Source: Protea cynaroides
Taxonomy: Eukaryota > Streptophyta > Magnoliopsida > Proteales > Proteaceae
Assembly (NCBI GenBank): GCA_028583415.1
Contig: CM053269.1
Coordinates: forward strand, 34,910,254-34,974,253
Direction: 5' to 3'
Length of the DNA: 64,000 nucleotides
Below are positions 23,530 through 36,318 of the stretch, piece by piece; within the stretch, counting starts at the first letter, position 1; each line of letters opens with the position of its first letter. The translations under genes were made by a program, and so were the position numbers. The notes below the pieces were generated by a model that worked only from the letters and a program-made list of their open reading frames with translations, was not told the DNA's origin and did no database searches.

Positions 23530-26500
23530 TGTGAGGACAAAGATTGAAATCTTTAGAAGTCGCCACCTAGATTTAGGTCTAGGACCTTAGAAATGTGAAA
23601 TCTCACCCCAAGGTAAGACTTCGATTGACTCATGACCCTTAGATTGGAATTCTAGGTGTGATTTAAGTTTATGGATGTGATTTATGCTTATGCATGATTA
23701 AGTTTATTGTTCAAGTTGAAGTTTATGCTTAAAAGGCTGAGAAATCCTATAGGTTAGGATCTGGATAGTCCATGTGGACTGATAGATAGTCTTAGTGGAT
23801 TTAAGAATAACCCTATTTTGGTTGAAATATGGATAACCCATTCTGGGTTGGAATGTAGATAAATATCCTAGTGGATCTATGGATAGTCCAAGTGGACTAA
23901 GATGTGGATAACCCTATTTGGGTTAAAATATGGGGGATATCCTAGTGGATCTATGGATAGTCCAAGTAGACTAAATTGTGGATAACCCTATTTGGGTTAA
24001 AATATGGGGGATATCCTAGTGGATCTATGGATAGTCCAAGTGGACTAAATTGTGGATCCGAATTTGAGTTTCTCCCAAATGGCCTACGTATCATAGGGTT
24101 TGACCTAGAAATCAGAATCCACGTAGTTCGGGCTGGATAACCCTATTTGGGTCAAAATGTGGGTAAGTATCCTAGTGGATCTATGGATAGTCCGAGTGGA
24201 CTAAGGTGTGGATAAATATCCTAGTGGATCTATGGATAGTCCAAGTGGACTAAGGTGTGGATCCGAATTTGGGATTCTCCCAAATAGCCTACGTATCCTA
24301 GGGTTTGACCTAGGAATCAGAATCCGCGTAGTTCGGACTAATAACCTGTTCTAGGTTAATGATTGAGAACCTATTCTAGGTTTAGGGTTTAGAACCTATT
24401 TTAGGTTTAGGGTTTGCCGAGGGGCAAATCGTCCTAAATTACCCTTTTCATTCTGAATTCTAAGTTTAGAAAGTTTGGCAAAGCATTTTTCTTTCTTTAT
24501 TAAGGTTTTTATTATCCCCATTATGCCCTTCCCAAGAATGTGAGTGCCTAAATGCACGTCCCCACACCTACATTGTCTTCTAGAAGTGTGCATATATGGC
24601 AGTTCAACTAGGGTGTTGTATAAAATAAGTTATTGCCAAAAAAATAGAATATTCTATCTAAATATGGCACATAAAACATTTATGACAAGAAATTCACATA
24701 CAGTAAGATTGTTTAAAAATCTTTCAAATATGGCATGTATTACAAATAAGGCAAGAGCCTACATGGCATGATCTACTATGCTATTTTCTACCCTAATTGT
24801 TACATTATTTCCATTTTAGGGTTTTCTACCCTAATTATTATTTTATTTCCATTTTTTAGAGTTTTCTACCCTAACTGTTACTTTCTTTCCATTTTAGGGT
24901 TTTCTACCCTAATTATTATTTTCTTTCCATCTTAGGGTTTTCTACCCTAAATATTACTTTCTTTCCATTTTAGGGTTTTCTACCATAATTATTATTTTAT
25001 TTCTATTTTTTAGGGTTTTCTACCCTAATTGTTACTTTCTTTTCATTTTAGGGTTTTCTACCCTAATTATTATTTTATTTCCATTTTAGGGTTTTCTACC
25101 CTAATTATTATTTTGTTTCCATTTTTTAGGGTTTTCTACCCTAATTATTGTTTTATTTTCATTTTTTAGGGTTTTCTACCCTAATTGTGACAATAAACAT
25201 TTAATATAGCATGTGAGTATGATCATTCCAATCATGGCAGTGTGACCATTCCAATTATGGCAATGTGATCATTCCAATTATGGCAGTGTGACCATTCCAA
25301 TTATGGCAGTGTGATCATTCCAATTATGGTAGTGTGTGCATATAAGCATATAAACATCATAAATATTGGCTCAAATCCTCAATCTAATGGTCGGATCTCT
25401 TCAAAACATGATAATCATGATCAACGACTCAGAATTCATCAAACCAACCAAAATCAATGGCTCAGATTCATCTAATCAACTCATGATGATCATCCAACGG
25501 TTCAAATCACTTACAATAATAATTTAACCGTCAAGGTTCATTTAAATCATTCTTGATGACAATCCAATGGTTTAGATCATCCAAAATGATAATCTAACCG
25601 TTAAGATACATTTATATCAGTCTTGAAGACAATCCAACGGTCCAGATTTATCTAATCAACTCATAAATGACCATCTAATGGTTTAGATCCAAAATAAACA
25701 TCCAATGGCCCATATCATCACACGATCAGAATAAAAAATCAATCATCCTATGGTCCTTATTTTCATATCATCACATGATCAAAATTCATGGTTGATGGCT
25801 CGATTTTCAACTCATCAAAAAATCCAAATCAAAGGGGCCATATAACTTCATATCGAAATTCTAAATCAAATGGTCATATTTTTATTCTCATGAAATTCAA
25901 GATCAAAGGCTATATCACAAAATTCAAAATCGATGGCCATGATTTAATCACATTCAAAATTCATCCAATGCCCATAACATCACATGATCCAAGTCATCGA
26001 ACGGCTCATATCTATTATCATAACATGATCAAAATCAATGGTTCAAATTCAGTCAATATTACATAAACAAGCCAATGATTCAAATTTAATAATCAGAATT
26101 ATCATGGTTTAACTGTTCGGATCAAACATCAAGATTATCAAATTGTTAAGGTTTCTATTCAGACTTAATTAATGATGCTGATCGGGTGGTTCTGATCATA
26201 TAAGGAAGAGATCAATGATGCAAGTGATATGGGATGGAGATGTGATAGTTGTAGCAGTGAAGTGTATTGGGTTTGATTGGGACTGCAAGGTGGAGGTGCA
26301 TGGTTGATCAGACATAGCTCATTGGTTGTGAGATTGAGGAAATTGGTTTGTAGGTTGGGGGTATGGTAAGTGGAGGTATTTGCAGGTAATGGTGGTCGGT
26401 GTGGTAATGAATCGGTGACCAGGTGGTAGGAGGTTGGGGCAATAGGATATGAAGAAGAAGAAAATAAAATAAAAAAAGGGGCGGTGGTTTACCTGTTGCA

Positions 26501-28581
26501 GATCCATTGTCTTCTCCTTCTTCCTCTTCTTCATCTTCTCGTTCTGCTTCTCTCCATTCTCCCCCAAAATCGAGATCCCTCTTTTCAGATTTTTTTTTGT
26601 TTTTTTTTCTTCTCCTCTCCACCGGCCTCCTCCTTCTTCTCGGTCCTCTTCCCTTCTTTTTCTGATTTTTTCTTCTCCTCTCCACCTCCTCCTTCTTCTC
26701 GGTCTTCTCCCCTTCTTTTCTGATTTTTTTTTTTGTTTTTTTCTTCTCCTTTCCACCTCCTCCTTCTTCTCGGTCCTCTCCCCTTCTTTTTTGATTTTTC
26801 TTCTCCTCTCCACCTCCTCCTTCTTCTCAGTCTTCTCCCCTTCTTTTCTGATTTTTTTTTTTAGTTTTTTTCTTCTCCTTTCCTCCAACCTTCTTCTCGG
26901 TCCTCTCCTCTTATTCTCCTTTTTTTTTCTTTCCTCCACCTCCTCCTTCTTCTCGGTCTTCTCCCCTTCTTTTCTGATTTTTTTTTTTTTTTTTTCTTCT
27001 CCTTTCCCCTAACCTTCTTCTCGGTCCTCTCCTCTTATTTCCTTTTTTTTTCTTTCCTCGATTTTTTCTCCTCTTATTCTGTTTTTTATTCTTTTTTTAT
27101 TTTTTTTCCTCACCTCTCTCTCTCCTTTCCCTTTTCGATCCTGCCTCTTTCACCGCCTTCTCTCTTTTATTCTCGGATCATTTTTTTTCCTTTTTTTCTA
27201 ATTTTTCGACCTCAAATCTTTTCGATCTCTCTTTCCCAATCTGATTTTTTGGATCTCTTCTCTCTCTTCCCAATCTTTTATCTTCTTTATTCTCTTCCTT
27301 TTATTTTATATTTTTTTTATTCCTTTTCTTTCCAACCGCCCTCCTCTCTTTCCCCTTTCGGTCTCTCTCTTCCCTCTCAAATCTTCTCAATCTTTCCTTT
27401 TTTCCTTTGAACCGAATGCGTATATATATATATATATATATATATAACCTTGATATCATAAAATTCTTGCACATGGGTTAAACGGACTTGGTCCAGGCTG
27501 GTCTGACTTGAGTTGATTGGGCTGGACTGACTTGAACTGAGCTGGGTTGACTGGGTTGGGTCCAAACTAGCTTAGGTTGAGCTAAGTTGACTAGATGGAT
27601 TGGAATTAACTAGGTTTTCTCTCCTAGTCATTTAATGGGTCATTTCCGCTGTCATCCTTCATGGAATTTTCCGATGGTCTCTATTTCAAATTTTTTACGT
27701 TCATTTTGTAGAACATTAAAAATGAGGAATATAGAAACTTGAATCACCTCATTTGGAAGTAAAATGGTCAACTTATAAATTTTTGAAATTTAAGCGGACC
27801 AATTATCGATAAGTTGACTGACCATTCTGCATGAGATCCTTTGGAGGCTTCTACCGGAAATATTTTACGTCCACTTTGTAGAGCATTAAAAATAGAACAT
27901 AATGAGACTGGAATCACCTAATTCGGATATGGAATGATCAAAATATGATTTTTTTGAATATTAAATGACCATTTCCATATGTAATTTTGCATGGGACCCT
28001 CCGGAGACTTTTACCCGAGATTTTCCACGTCCACTTTGTAGGACATCACAAATGAAGAACAATGGCCTTGGAATCGTCTGAATCCGACGTAGAACGGAAA
28101 AGATACGAAGCTTTGAAGTTCTAACGATAATTTTGCATGCAAGCTTGCATGAGACCCACTGGTGACTTCTACCCGGGATTTTTTACGTCCACTTTATAGA
28201 ACATCATGAATGAAGAATAATGGTCTTGGAATCATCTGAATCCGATGTCGGATGATCAAAATATGATGATTTGAAATTCAAACAATCCGACTTAGGATAA
28301 TTTGCATGAAGGCCCCTGGGATTATTATTCATAATAATTTCAGAAACCTCCCTTATATGTATCATCCGACTAAAATGATCATATCTTCCTCATTTGATAT
28401 CAGAATTGAGCAATTCTGGTCTCGTTTCGAAGATAATTCTATGACCTATGCATCCATGCAGATAATAGCCCCTGACCCTGCTGTGGGGTTCAGTGGAAAA
28501 TCACAAATCTTTGGGTTAAAGGTCAGAAACCTGCCATATTGGTTCACTTATGCCGAGGGTGGCAAAAATGGGGTGCTTACA
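23530..28581 (-). repeat. 5' LTR of the minus-strand giant element
   Basis: 5,052 bp. Subfeatures as in 9312-14054: palindromic modules 23745-24330, telobox hairpins 24780-25192, 23-bp repeats 25217-25340, polypyrimidine tract 26500-27410, (TA)13 27421-27446, and four LTR-head subrepeats 27660-28260. It lacks about 230 bp near 23655 relative to its partner. Confidence 0.92.
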
Positions 28582-30264
28582 CAACCATCAAATTTTGGTT
28601 AGGGTTCTGATTCATGTTGGAACTAGGAAGAGTTCCATTGGCCAACCATCAACTTTGGTTAAGGTTCTGGTTCATGTTGGAACTAAGAAGAGTTCCATTC
28701 ATCTGAATTCAATTAGCCACTAGGCTTGTCCAACCATCAACTTTGGTTCAGGTTCTGATTCATGTTGGAATTAAGAGGAGTCCCATTCATCTGAATTTAT
28801 TTAGCCACTAGGCTTATCTAACCATCAACTGTGGTTCAAGTTCTTATTCATGTTGGAACCAAGAAGAGTTTCATTCATTTGAATTTAATTAGCCCCTAGG
28901 CTTGTCCAACCGTCAACTCTGGTTCAGGTTCCGATTCATGTTGAAAGTAAGAAAGGTTCCATATGAACTCAATGTGAGCATGAGTTAGCCTCTAGGTCTG
29001 TTCAACCATTACCTCTGGTCCATGTTCCATTTCATGAAGGAATCAAAGAGAATTTTAGTCATTTCAACTCAATTAATCCATTATCTCTAGCAATTAAAGT
29101 CCAATCCATGATTGTCATCCTTGGCCTCTATTAATCGGAGCCCAACTCAAGCAATCCTTGCCTCTAGCAATTAGAGACCAGTTTAAAGTCAACCTTATCT
29201 CTATTAATCGGAGATCAATTCAAAATACACCTTTGGCTCTATCAATTAGAGCCCGATTCATGTCTATCATAGCCTAGTGCTACAAGTTAGGATCGCTTGT
29301 TAGGAATGGTGAATGAGAAGCATTCCTCATTGTCTGTCAGTAAAGATCAATTCCAGATTCTGGAGTCATAAAGAAAACATAATCCTTCAGCTATGATAGT
29401 GCTATCCCATCTCGGGCATTTCTGCCTCATTGGCCAAGGAAATACTAGAATCCAAAGAGTTGCCCTCATATTTCTTATTATTCAAAGAGAAGGAATGGAA
29501 TTTTTCTCGAGCTGTAGGGTAGACCAAAGATGAGATCCAATGTACCCTAGGCTAGGATAGAAACCAGAATCATGGCTAGGGAATGGTCCAATGAGGAAAG
29601 CCCATGACCCCTGAACTGGGGCATGAACCAGATTGAACTTGGACCCAAATTGAGTGCGGTCCAATGAGGAAAGCCAATGACCCTTGAACTGGGGTATGAA
29701 CCGGATTGGCCTTGGGCCTGAATTGGGTATGGCTTAATGAGGAAAACCTTTGAGCCCTAGGCTGGTCATGAACCAAATTAACATTGGACCCAAATTGAGT
29801 GCGGTCCAATGAGGAAAAGCCCTTGAACCCTAAGTTGGGCATGAACTAAATTGACCTTGGACCCGAATTGAGTGCGATCCAATGAGGAAAGCCATTGAGC
29901 CCTAAGCTGGTCATGAACCAGATTGACCTTAGACCCAAATTGAGAGTGGTCTAATGAAGAAATCTATTGAACCCCCTAAGCCGAGGCATAAACTAGTCTA
30001 ATCTTGGACTCAAAATGGTGTAGTGCAATGGCGATACCCCTTGCTCCCCAAGCTGGGGCATAAGCTAGAATGATTTTGAACTCAACTAGAAGCGGTTCAT
30101 TGATGAATCCATTGAACCCTAAACTGGGGCATAAACCAGAGTAACCTTGAGCTTAAAAAGCAATAGTCTGATTATGAATGGATCCCAAAACTAAGGAAAA
30201 AAAAAGGATAAGAATTGTATGGAACCCTGAAAGGTAGGCATCTTGCACTTATTGATAGAGGGCC

Positions 30265-30468
30265 ATGATGAGTCCTGCTGTTAGAGGTCTGAAGGAAGAT
30301 TTATTCCCACAACGACTGAAGGTGGTCATCGAAGGCGTTATGCCCAACTGGAGTCGCTTGGATGAACTAGTTGTTTCAACTTTCTATTATCGGTATTCGA
30401 AAGGTCATCCATGTCTAGGTCCAAGATTGATATGCTTATTGACAAGTCCAGTCCAATCTGTCCTGTAA
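30265..30468 (+). other. Small ORF a, plus-strand copy (67 codons), unknown
   Basis: Counterpart of 18613-18816 with identical start, length and stop. Followed 36 bases later by ORF b. No recognised domain. Confidence 0.3.
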
Positions 30469-30504
30469 GTAAAAGAAAATAATCCCATTGGGATTTCAAA
30501 TTAT

Positions 30505-30747
30505 GTGCATTGTCCCTTCCATATGTTTCCTCCCAGTTTCATGCATCCTCCTATTCTACGTGCACAGTCAATTCTGACTCTAAAGATGATTGAAACGATG
30601 AGCCGTCTCCTGAACTTCTACGGCACCCGGCCTCTTGAGAAAGAAAGGTCCAACCCGTTTGGGAAAGCTTTAAATGATCAATCGGGAGACATAAGAGTAC
30701 TCTCAAGAAACATGTATTGGAGAAGCTACCATTTGTTCTACCTATGA
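30505..30747 (+). other. Small ORF b, plus-strand copy (80 codons), unknown
   Basis: Counterpart of 18333-18575, same length with no indel. No recognised domain. Coding status unproven. Confidence 0.3.
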
Positions 30748-31010
30748 AAAGATTCTAAGGAAAGCATTAGATAGTAACTAATCATATCAGTAGGTCAGTC
30801 GATCAGTACAAATGAGTGGAGGACAGATGTGCCACCAAAAAGATGAAAATACCAAAGTTCTTACAAAGTACATCATCTGCAAGCAAGAGATACATGATGA
30901 ATGATCAATCTCAAAATCAAAGAATGAGGTCATAGGAATACCAAAAAACAAAAAAAAAATAAAAGAAAAGAAAAAAGAAAATTCATGCCTATGTTTTATC
31001 TACATCAATA

Positions 31011-31259
31011 ATGGGAGGTAGTCACATCAGACAGAAGGTGATGATTAACTTCCATAGGACAGCATACGGATTCACCATTCGGATAAAATCAGATCTAGAT
31101 GAGCAGTCACAAATGTTCATAAAGTTTACAGAAGATCAGAGTTCTAACTGGGGGAAAGATGTTCTATTTGATTGGAAATGTTTGGAAGAAGAAGATTTAA
31201 ATCCAATATTGAAAGTCATGATTCAACTTTGCGATCAAGCGCAGCACTGCATTCTGTGA
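31011..31259 (+). other. Small ORF c, plus-strand copy (82 codons), unknown
   Basis: Codons 36-82 align with the frame at 17739-17987 in the minus-strand copy. The N-terminal part is open here only. No recognised domain. Confidence 0.25.
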
Positions 31260-34200
31260 CCTCTACATCCAAAAAAAATAAGAGAAAGAAAAAAAGAAAA
31301 GAAAATAGTAAGATGTTGAATGGCATTAGAGCTCGACAGTAAACCAATTGTCCCTCTCACTTCAAGAGGATGGTAGTTCCAATCAAAGCCTGATAGCAAG
31401 TGCGATTGTTCTTCGAGATTCACAGCATGTTGGACCGAACTTTTGATTTTGGCCAATTACATCCCGCCTTTACAGGAGACGATCTCATCACTTCTTCATC
31501 ATCAGAGAAATATTTCTCATCGGCATTAGACTCTCTCGCCCGTCTATCAATCTGACGGCATTCCAAGGAGTCTCTAACATAAGCCCTTCTTTTGATTATC
31601 AGTTTTTATGGCATTGTATCTCGTGATCATGTCATCATTTTATGTACAAATTCATGAATCTGGCTGGAACTCTCATCTGTCGTTCATTACATCAAACGGC
31701 TTCCCAAGGTTCCTATAAGCCCTTCTTTTCTCAAGCCAATAAAATGAGATCTTCTCGGTAAGATAAACCCATTCTACATAAACAACCAAACACTCTCCCA
31801 ATGGTAGACGCATGTGGATTGTTTCACATCAGTCCTCGTAGACCTTCAACATCAATACTTGTCAACAAACTTAAATGTTTCAGGCCCTGATATGATCGCG
31901 ACTGATTCGGCATCTCAATGTAGCTTGTTGAGACACGTGTTCCATCTGAACATCTCCAAGAAAAAAAACAAAATTCGGCACCATTTTTAATTTTGGTGTG
32001 TGACTGCATTTCCCTAAGGTCATTTTTAGTGATGATTCAAATAGTTGCCCATCTATCAATGCGTATATGTGTCAACTTAAACAGTGGGACATGGCTACCC
32101 ATTTGCCATGAAAGTCATGCCATTCAAATTTCCCCTAAGGGTTTCAGACCATTGGATAGGACCATAATTTTGGCAATATCCTCACCATATTAGGACTCTT
32201 TATTTAACCCAAGATGGGGTTTGCAAAAAAAAAAGGGAATAAAAGAAACCTTAGCAAGGAAAAGCAACCCAAGAAATCTCAATGGGCAACCCATAATACC
32301 TTAGTGGGGATAGACGACCTGATGCAACCCTAAAGCATTGCCCTCATTGGCCCTTCATAGAAAAATTCAGTGGTTCATGTGGACAAGTGTCATACCTAGT
32401 CTACCCACCATAAGGAAAGGAACCCCTCTTGCTCTCCAGTGAATCATACTCAGAGGAATTGAACAAACCATCGTCTGTTTGCCTTTTGGGCTCCATAGTA
32501 TTGTCTTTCAACAGAATTCTATCTTCAAATCCTTTTGTCACGTTAGGGAGAGAGTAAATTCTCATGGCCTAGTTAATATAGCCAAATTCATCAAATCACC
32601 AGTTCCCTCATTTTTTCAAGATTCAAGAAGGGTTTATCTAATAAGTCACTTTCTGCAATCAATCTGTCAATCTTCCCTTGACCTTAGAAGCATGGTCAAA
32701 TTATTGATGCAATCTAGATTCAACCAAGTTTTAACTCTGTTAGATTGCTCGTTTCCTTCTATCTTGCCCTTAACACTATAGTAGTGGTCTGTCACAACAT
32801 GCAGACACTGGGGCAAAGATATACCCTATGTAGAGGAATTGAACTTGATCATGAGCATTACATCTAGGATCCATTTTCTAGTCTGAAGTCACTGACTTTC
32901 CTAGTCAATAGAATTAGGTCCGTCCAAGTAGGTTTTTTCCAATTTCTCAGTTCTCCCAATCCTATTGATGAAAAAAATCCAATGTGGTCGCTCACCTGTT
33001 AGGATTTGATCATCAAATTCTCTGAAGGAACACTTCGAATCATTTACTCCTCATGCCTACTTTAGGGCCATGGTTCATTCATCTTTCAAAATTGGCACAA
33101 CAATGTTGCAAAGCCCTGAGTTTTTCATGAGCCTAGATCAAGGGCCAAACCCATGTCACATTTCATCACCGCTTGGCTGTTCTACCAATTTGGTCTACCG
33201 TAGTACACAGCCAAAGAACTTAGTTGACCAGATGTCCCACGACAGTTTAACACCAAGGTCAATCAATAAAATCACTTTGGTTAGAGACTGTCAAGCTCCC
33301 CTCATTCTTGTCCAAAATCCTCGTCAGAGTTTCTTTCAATCCAAAATCCAAAAACACCAATGTTGGCTAAAGAAAATCATCACTTTTAAATTACATGGAA
33401 CCCTTCCAAGGGAGCAACCAAGTCATCACTCCCGTGCTGAAATTGAGTCAAACTTGCAGTACCAGGTCATAAATGGTAAATTTCAAATCTAGGTATCATG
33501 CCAGCAAAGTCCATGACACCATTTCCATTGATGCCATGTTTTATGCCTTCACCAATAAAGCAGGGGCAAAAACCTTGGAAAACTGCCAAGGATTCACCAT
33601 CATTTCAAATATGTACAGCACTCTATAGGTTCAAAGTCAAGAGACTTCCAAGATGGGTCAGATTTCAACCCTAAAGGTTCAAAGTCAACAAAGATTTCCT
33701 ATGTTGGTCAATTTTGAGCATCCTTAAGGTTCATAGCAACAAAGCTACTTAAGAGGATATTCTAGTTTCCATTTCCGAAGGTTCACAGCCATAGAGCTTC
33801 CAAGAAGGATATTCTAATTTTCAATCCCGAAGGTCCAAAGCTGGTAGGAACTTCAAAGATGAGTCATTCAGTATCACCCTATAAGTGACCTTCTGAGTTG
33901 CTCATTTCAGAATCAATAGCAAATTCCTCACCCTAAAAGTGACCTTCTGAGTTCTTGCTCATTTCATAATCAAATGCAAACCCCAAGCGCATCCAAAGAT
34001 CAAATCAATCTCAGCCTATAAGTGAATCAAATGCAGAGCCCTAGCTCATTCAAAGTTCAAATCAATTTCAGCCTATTAGTGAATCAAATGTAGAGCCCTA
34101 GCTCATTCAAAGATCAAGTTAATCTTAGCCTATAAGTGAATCAAATGCAGAGCCCTATCTTATTCAGAAAATCAATCTCAAAATGTCAATCAAAAGAGTC

Positions 34201-35224
34201 TCAGTTCAATCAAAGAAAAGACAATAATTCCTCCATCTAGATAAATCAAAGCGGAGCCCAAGTTTGTGCAACCAGCCTTGTATTCACAGCCTAGCTTCAT
34301 ACAAGAAGAGGTTCTAAGCCTACAAACCAGCCTTGTATTCATAGATTCACAGCCTAGCTTCATACAAGAAAAGGTTCCAAGCCTAAAAATCAGTCTTGTA
34401 TTCATAGCCTAACTCCATACAAGAAGAGGTTCCAAGCCTACAAATCAACCTTATATTCATAGCCTAGCTTCATACAAGAAGAGGTTTATCAGCCTACAAA
34501 TGGATTAAGCCTGGTTCAAGCCCGCGCGTACCTTGCATCATGAGTCTCACCTCAGCAAGAAGAGGTTCCCAGCCTACAAATGAGCCTTGTATTCACAGCC
34601 TAGCTTCGTACAAAAAGAGGTTTATCAGCCTACAAATGGATCAAGCTGGGTTTAAGCCCGAACATACCTTGCATCATGAGTTCCACCTCAGCAAGAAGAG
34701 GTTCCCAGCCTACAAATGAGCCTTGTATTCACAGCCTAGCTCCATACAAGAAGAGGTTTATCAGCTTACAAATGGATCAAGTCGGGTTCAAGCCCGCACG
34801 TACCTTGCATCATAAGTCCCACCTCAGCAAGAAGAGGTTCCCAGCCTACAAATGAGCCTTGTATTCACAGCCTAGCTTCTTACAAGAAGAGGTTTATCAG
34901 CCTACAAATGGTTCAAGTTAGGTTCAAGCCCGCACGTACCTTGCATCATGAGTTTCACCTCAGTAAGAAGAGGTTCCTAGCCTACAAATGAGCCTTGTAT
35001 TCACAGCCTAGCTTCATACAAAAAGAACAATCATCATTTTTCCAAGAAGAGCAAACCTTTTTGCCAGTCGAACTACGTTTTGGGCTTGATTTCTAGGACA
35101 CTCTTTGAATACGTAGGCAGTTTAGGACCAATTACCCTAAGTGCAGCTTAATAAGCAATCCCACTCATATCCCAAAAATGTGGTTCTTTTTATCTTTAAC
35201 CTTCAATCGAAAATAATCTCGGCT

Positions 35225-35237
35225 AAAGAGGGGCATC
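35225..35237 (+). promoter_or_regulatory. Polypurine tract of the plus-strand giant element
   Basis: AAAGAGGGGCATC directly before the 3' LTR start TGTAAGCACC. Confidence 0.85.
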
Positions 35238-36263
35238 TGTAAGCACCCCATTTTTGCCACCCTCAGCATAAGTGAACCAATATGATAGGTTTTCGACCTT
35301 TAACCCAAAGGTTGGTGATTCTCTAATGAACCCCACAGTAAGGTCATAGGCTATTACCTACTTGGATGAATAGGTCATGAAATTATCTTCGAAATGAAAC
35401 CAGAATCATCAAATTCTGACATCAAACAAGAAAGATATCGCAGTTTGAAAGTGTAAGCGCATTTACGTAATTATCGTATTATGCATGCATTATCATTCAA
35501 ACTTCAAATCATCATATCTTGATCATCTGGTATCGGAATCAGTTGATTCAAAGGCCAATATTCTTTATTTTCAGTCCTCTTCAAAGTGGACTTGAAAAAT
35601 CTTGGGTAGAAGTCACCAGTGGGCCCCAAGCAAGCTTTCATGCAAAATTATTGTTAGAACTTCAAAGCTTCATATCTTTGTTGTTCTACATCGGATTCTG
35701 ATGATTCTAAGGCCATTATTCTTCATTCGTGATGTTCTACAAAGTGAACGTAAAAAAATCTCGGGTAGAAGTCTCTGAAGAGTCCCATGCAAAATTACAC
35801 ATGGAAATGGTCATTTAATCTTCAAAAATTCATATTTTGGTCACCCCATATCCAAATCAGGTAATTTCAGTTTCATTATGTTTCATTTTTAGTACTCTAC
35901 AAAGTGGACATAAAGGATTTTCGGTAGAAGTTCCCGAAAGATCCCATGTAGAATGGTCAGCCAAATTATCGATAATTGACCTGCTTAAACTTCAAAAATT
36001 CATAAGTTGGTCATTTTATTTCCAAATGAGGTGATTCAAGTTTTAATATTCTTCATTTTTAATGTTCTACAAAATGAACACAGAAAATCTAGAATAGATG
36101 CTATCGGAAAATTCCATATGAAAGGGTGACAGAAATAAACTATGAAATATCAACCTTGGTCCAAACCAGCTTAATCCAGCTTAGTCTAACTTAACTCGGC
36201 CCAGCTCAGACCAAGCCAGACCAAGTTATGTCAATCCATATGCATGCATTTCTTTTATATGTG

Positions 36264-36318
<55 letters not shown>

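Larger units (their letters stand above)
28587..35237 (+). other. Internal region of the plus-strand giant element, second part
   Basis: Non-coding DNA matching the inverse of about 20700 down to 14055. Arrays: units of about 95 bp 28587-28990, short 38-bp-like remnants 29100-29260, units of about 90 bp 29560-30150, about 70 bp 33600-33870, about 57 bp 33960-34160 and about 135 bp 34260-35020. Small ORFs are at 30265-31259. The stretch 31260-33600 is unique and shows only broken frames. Confidence 0.8.
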
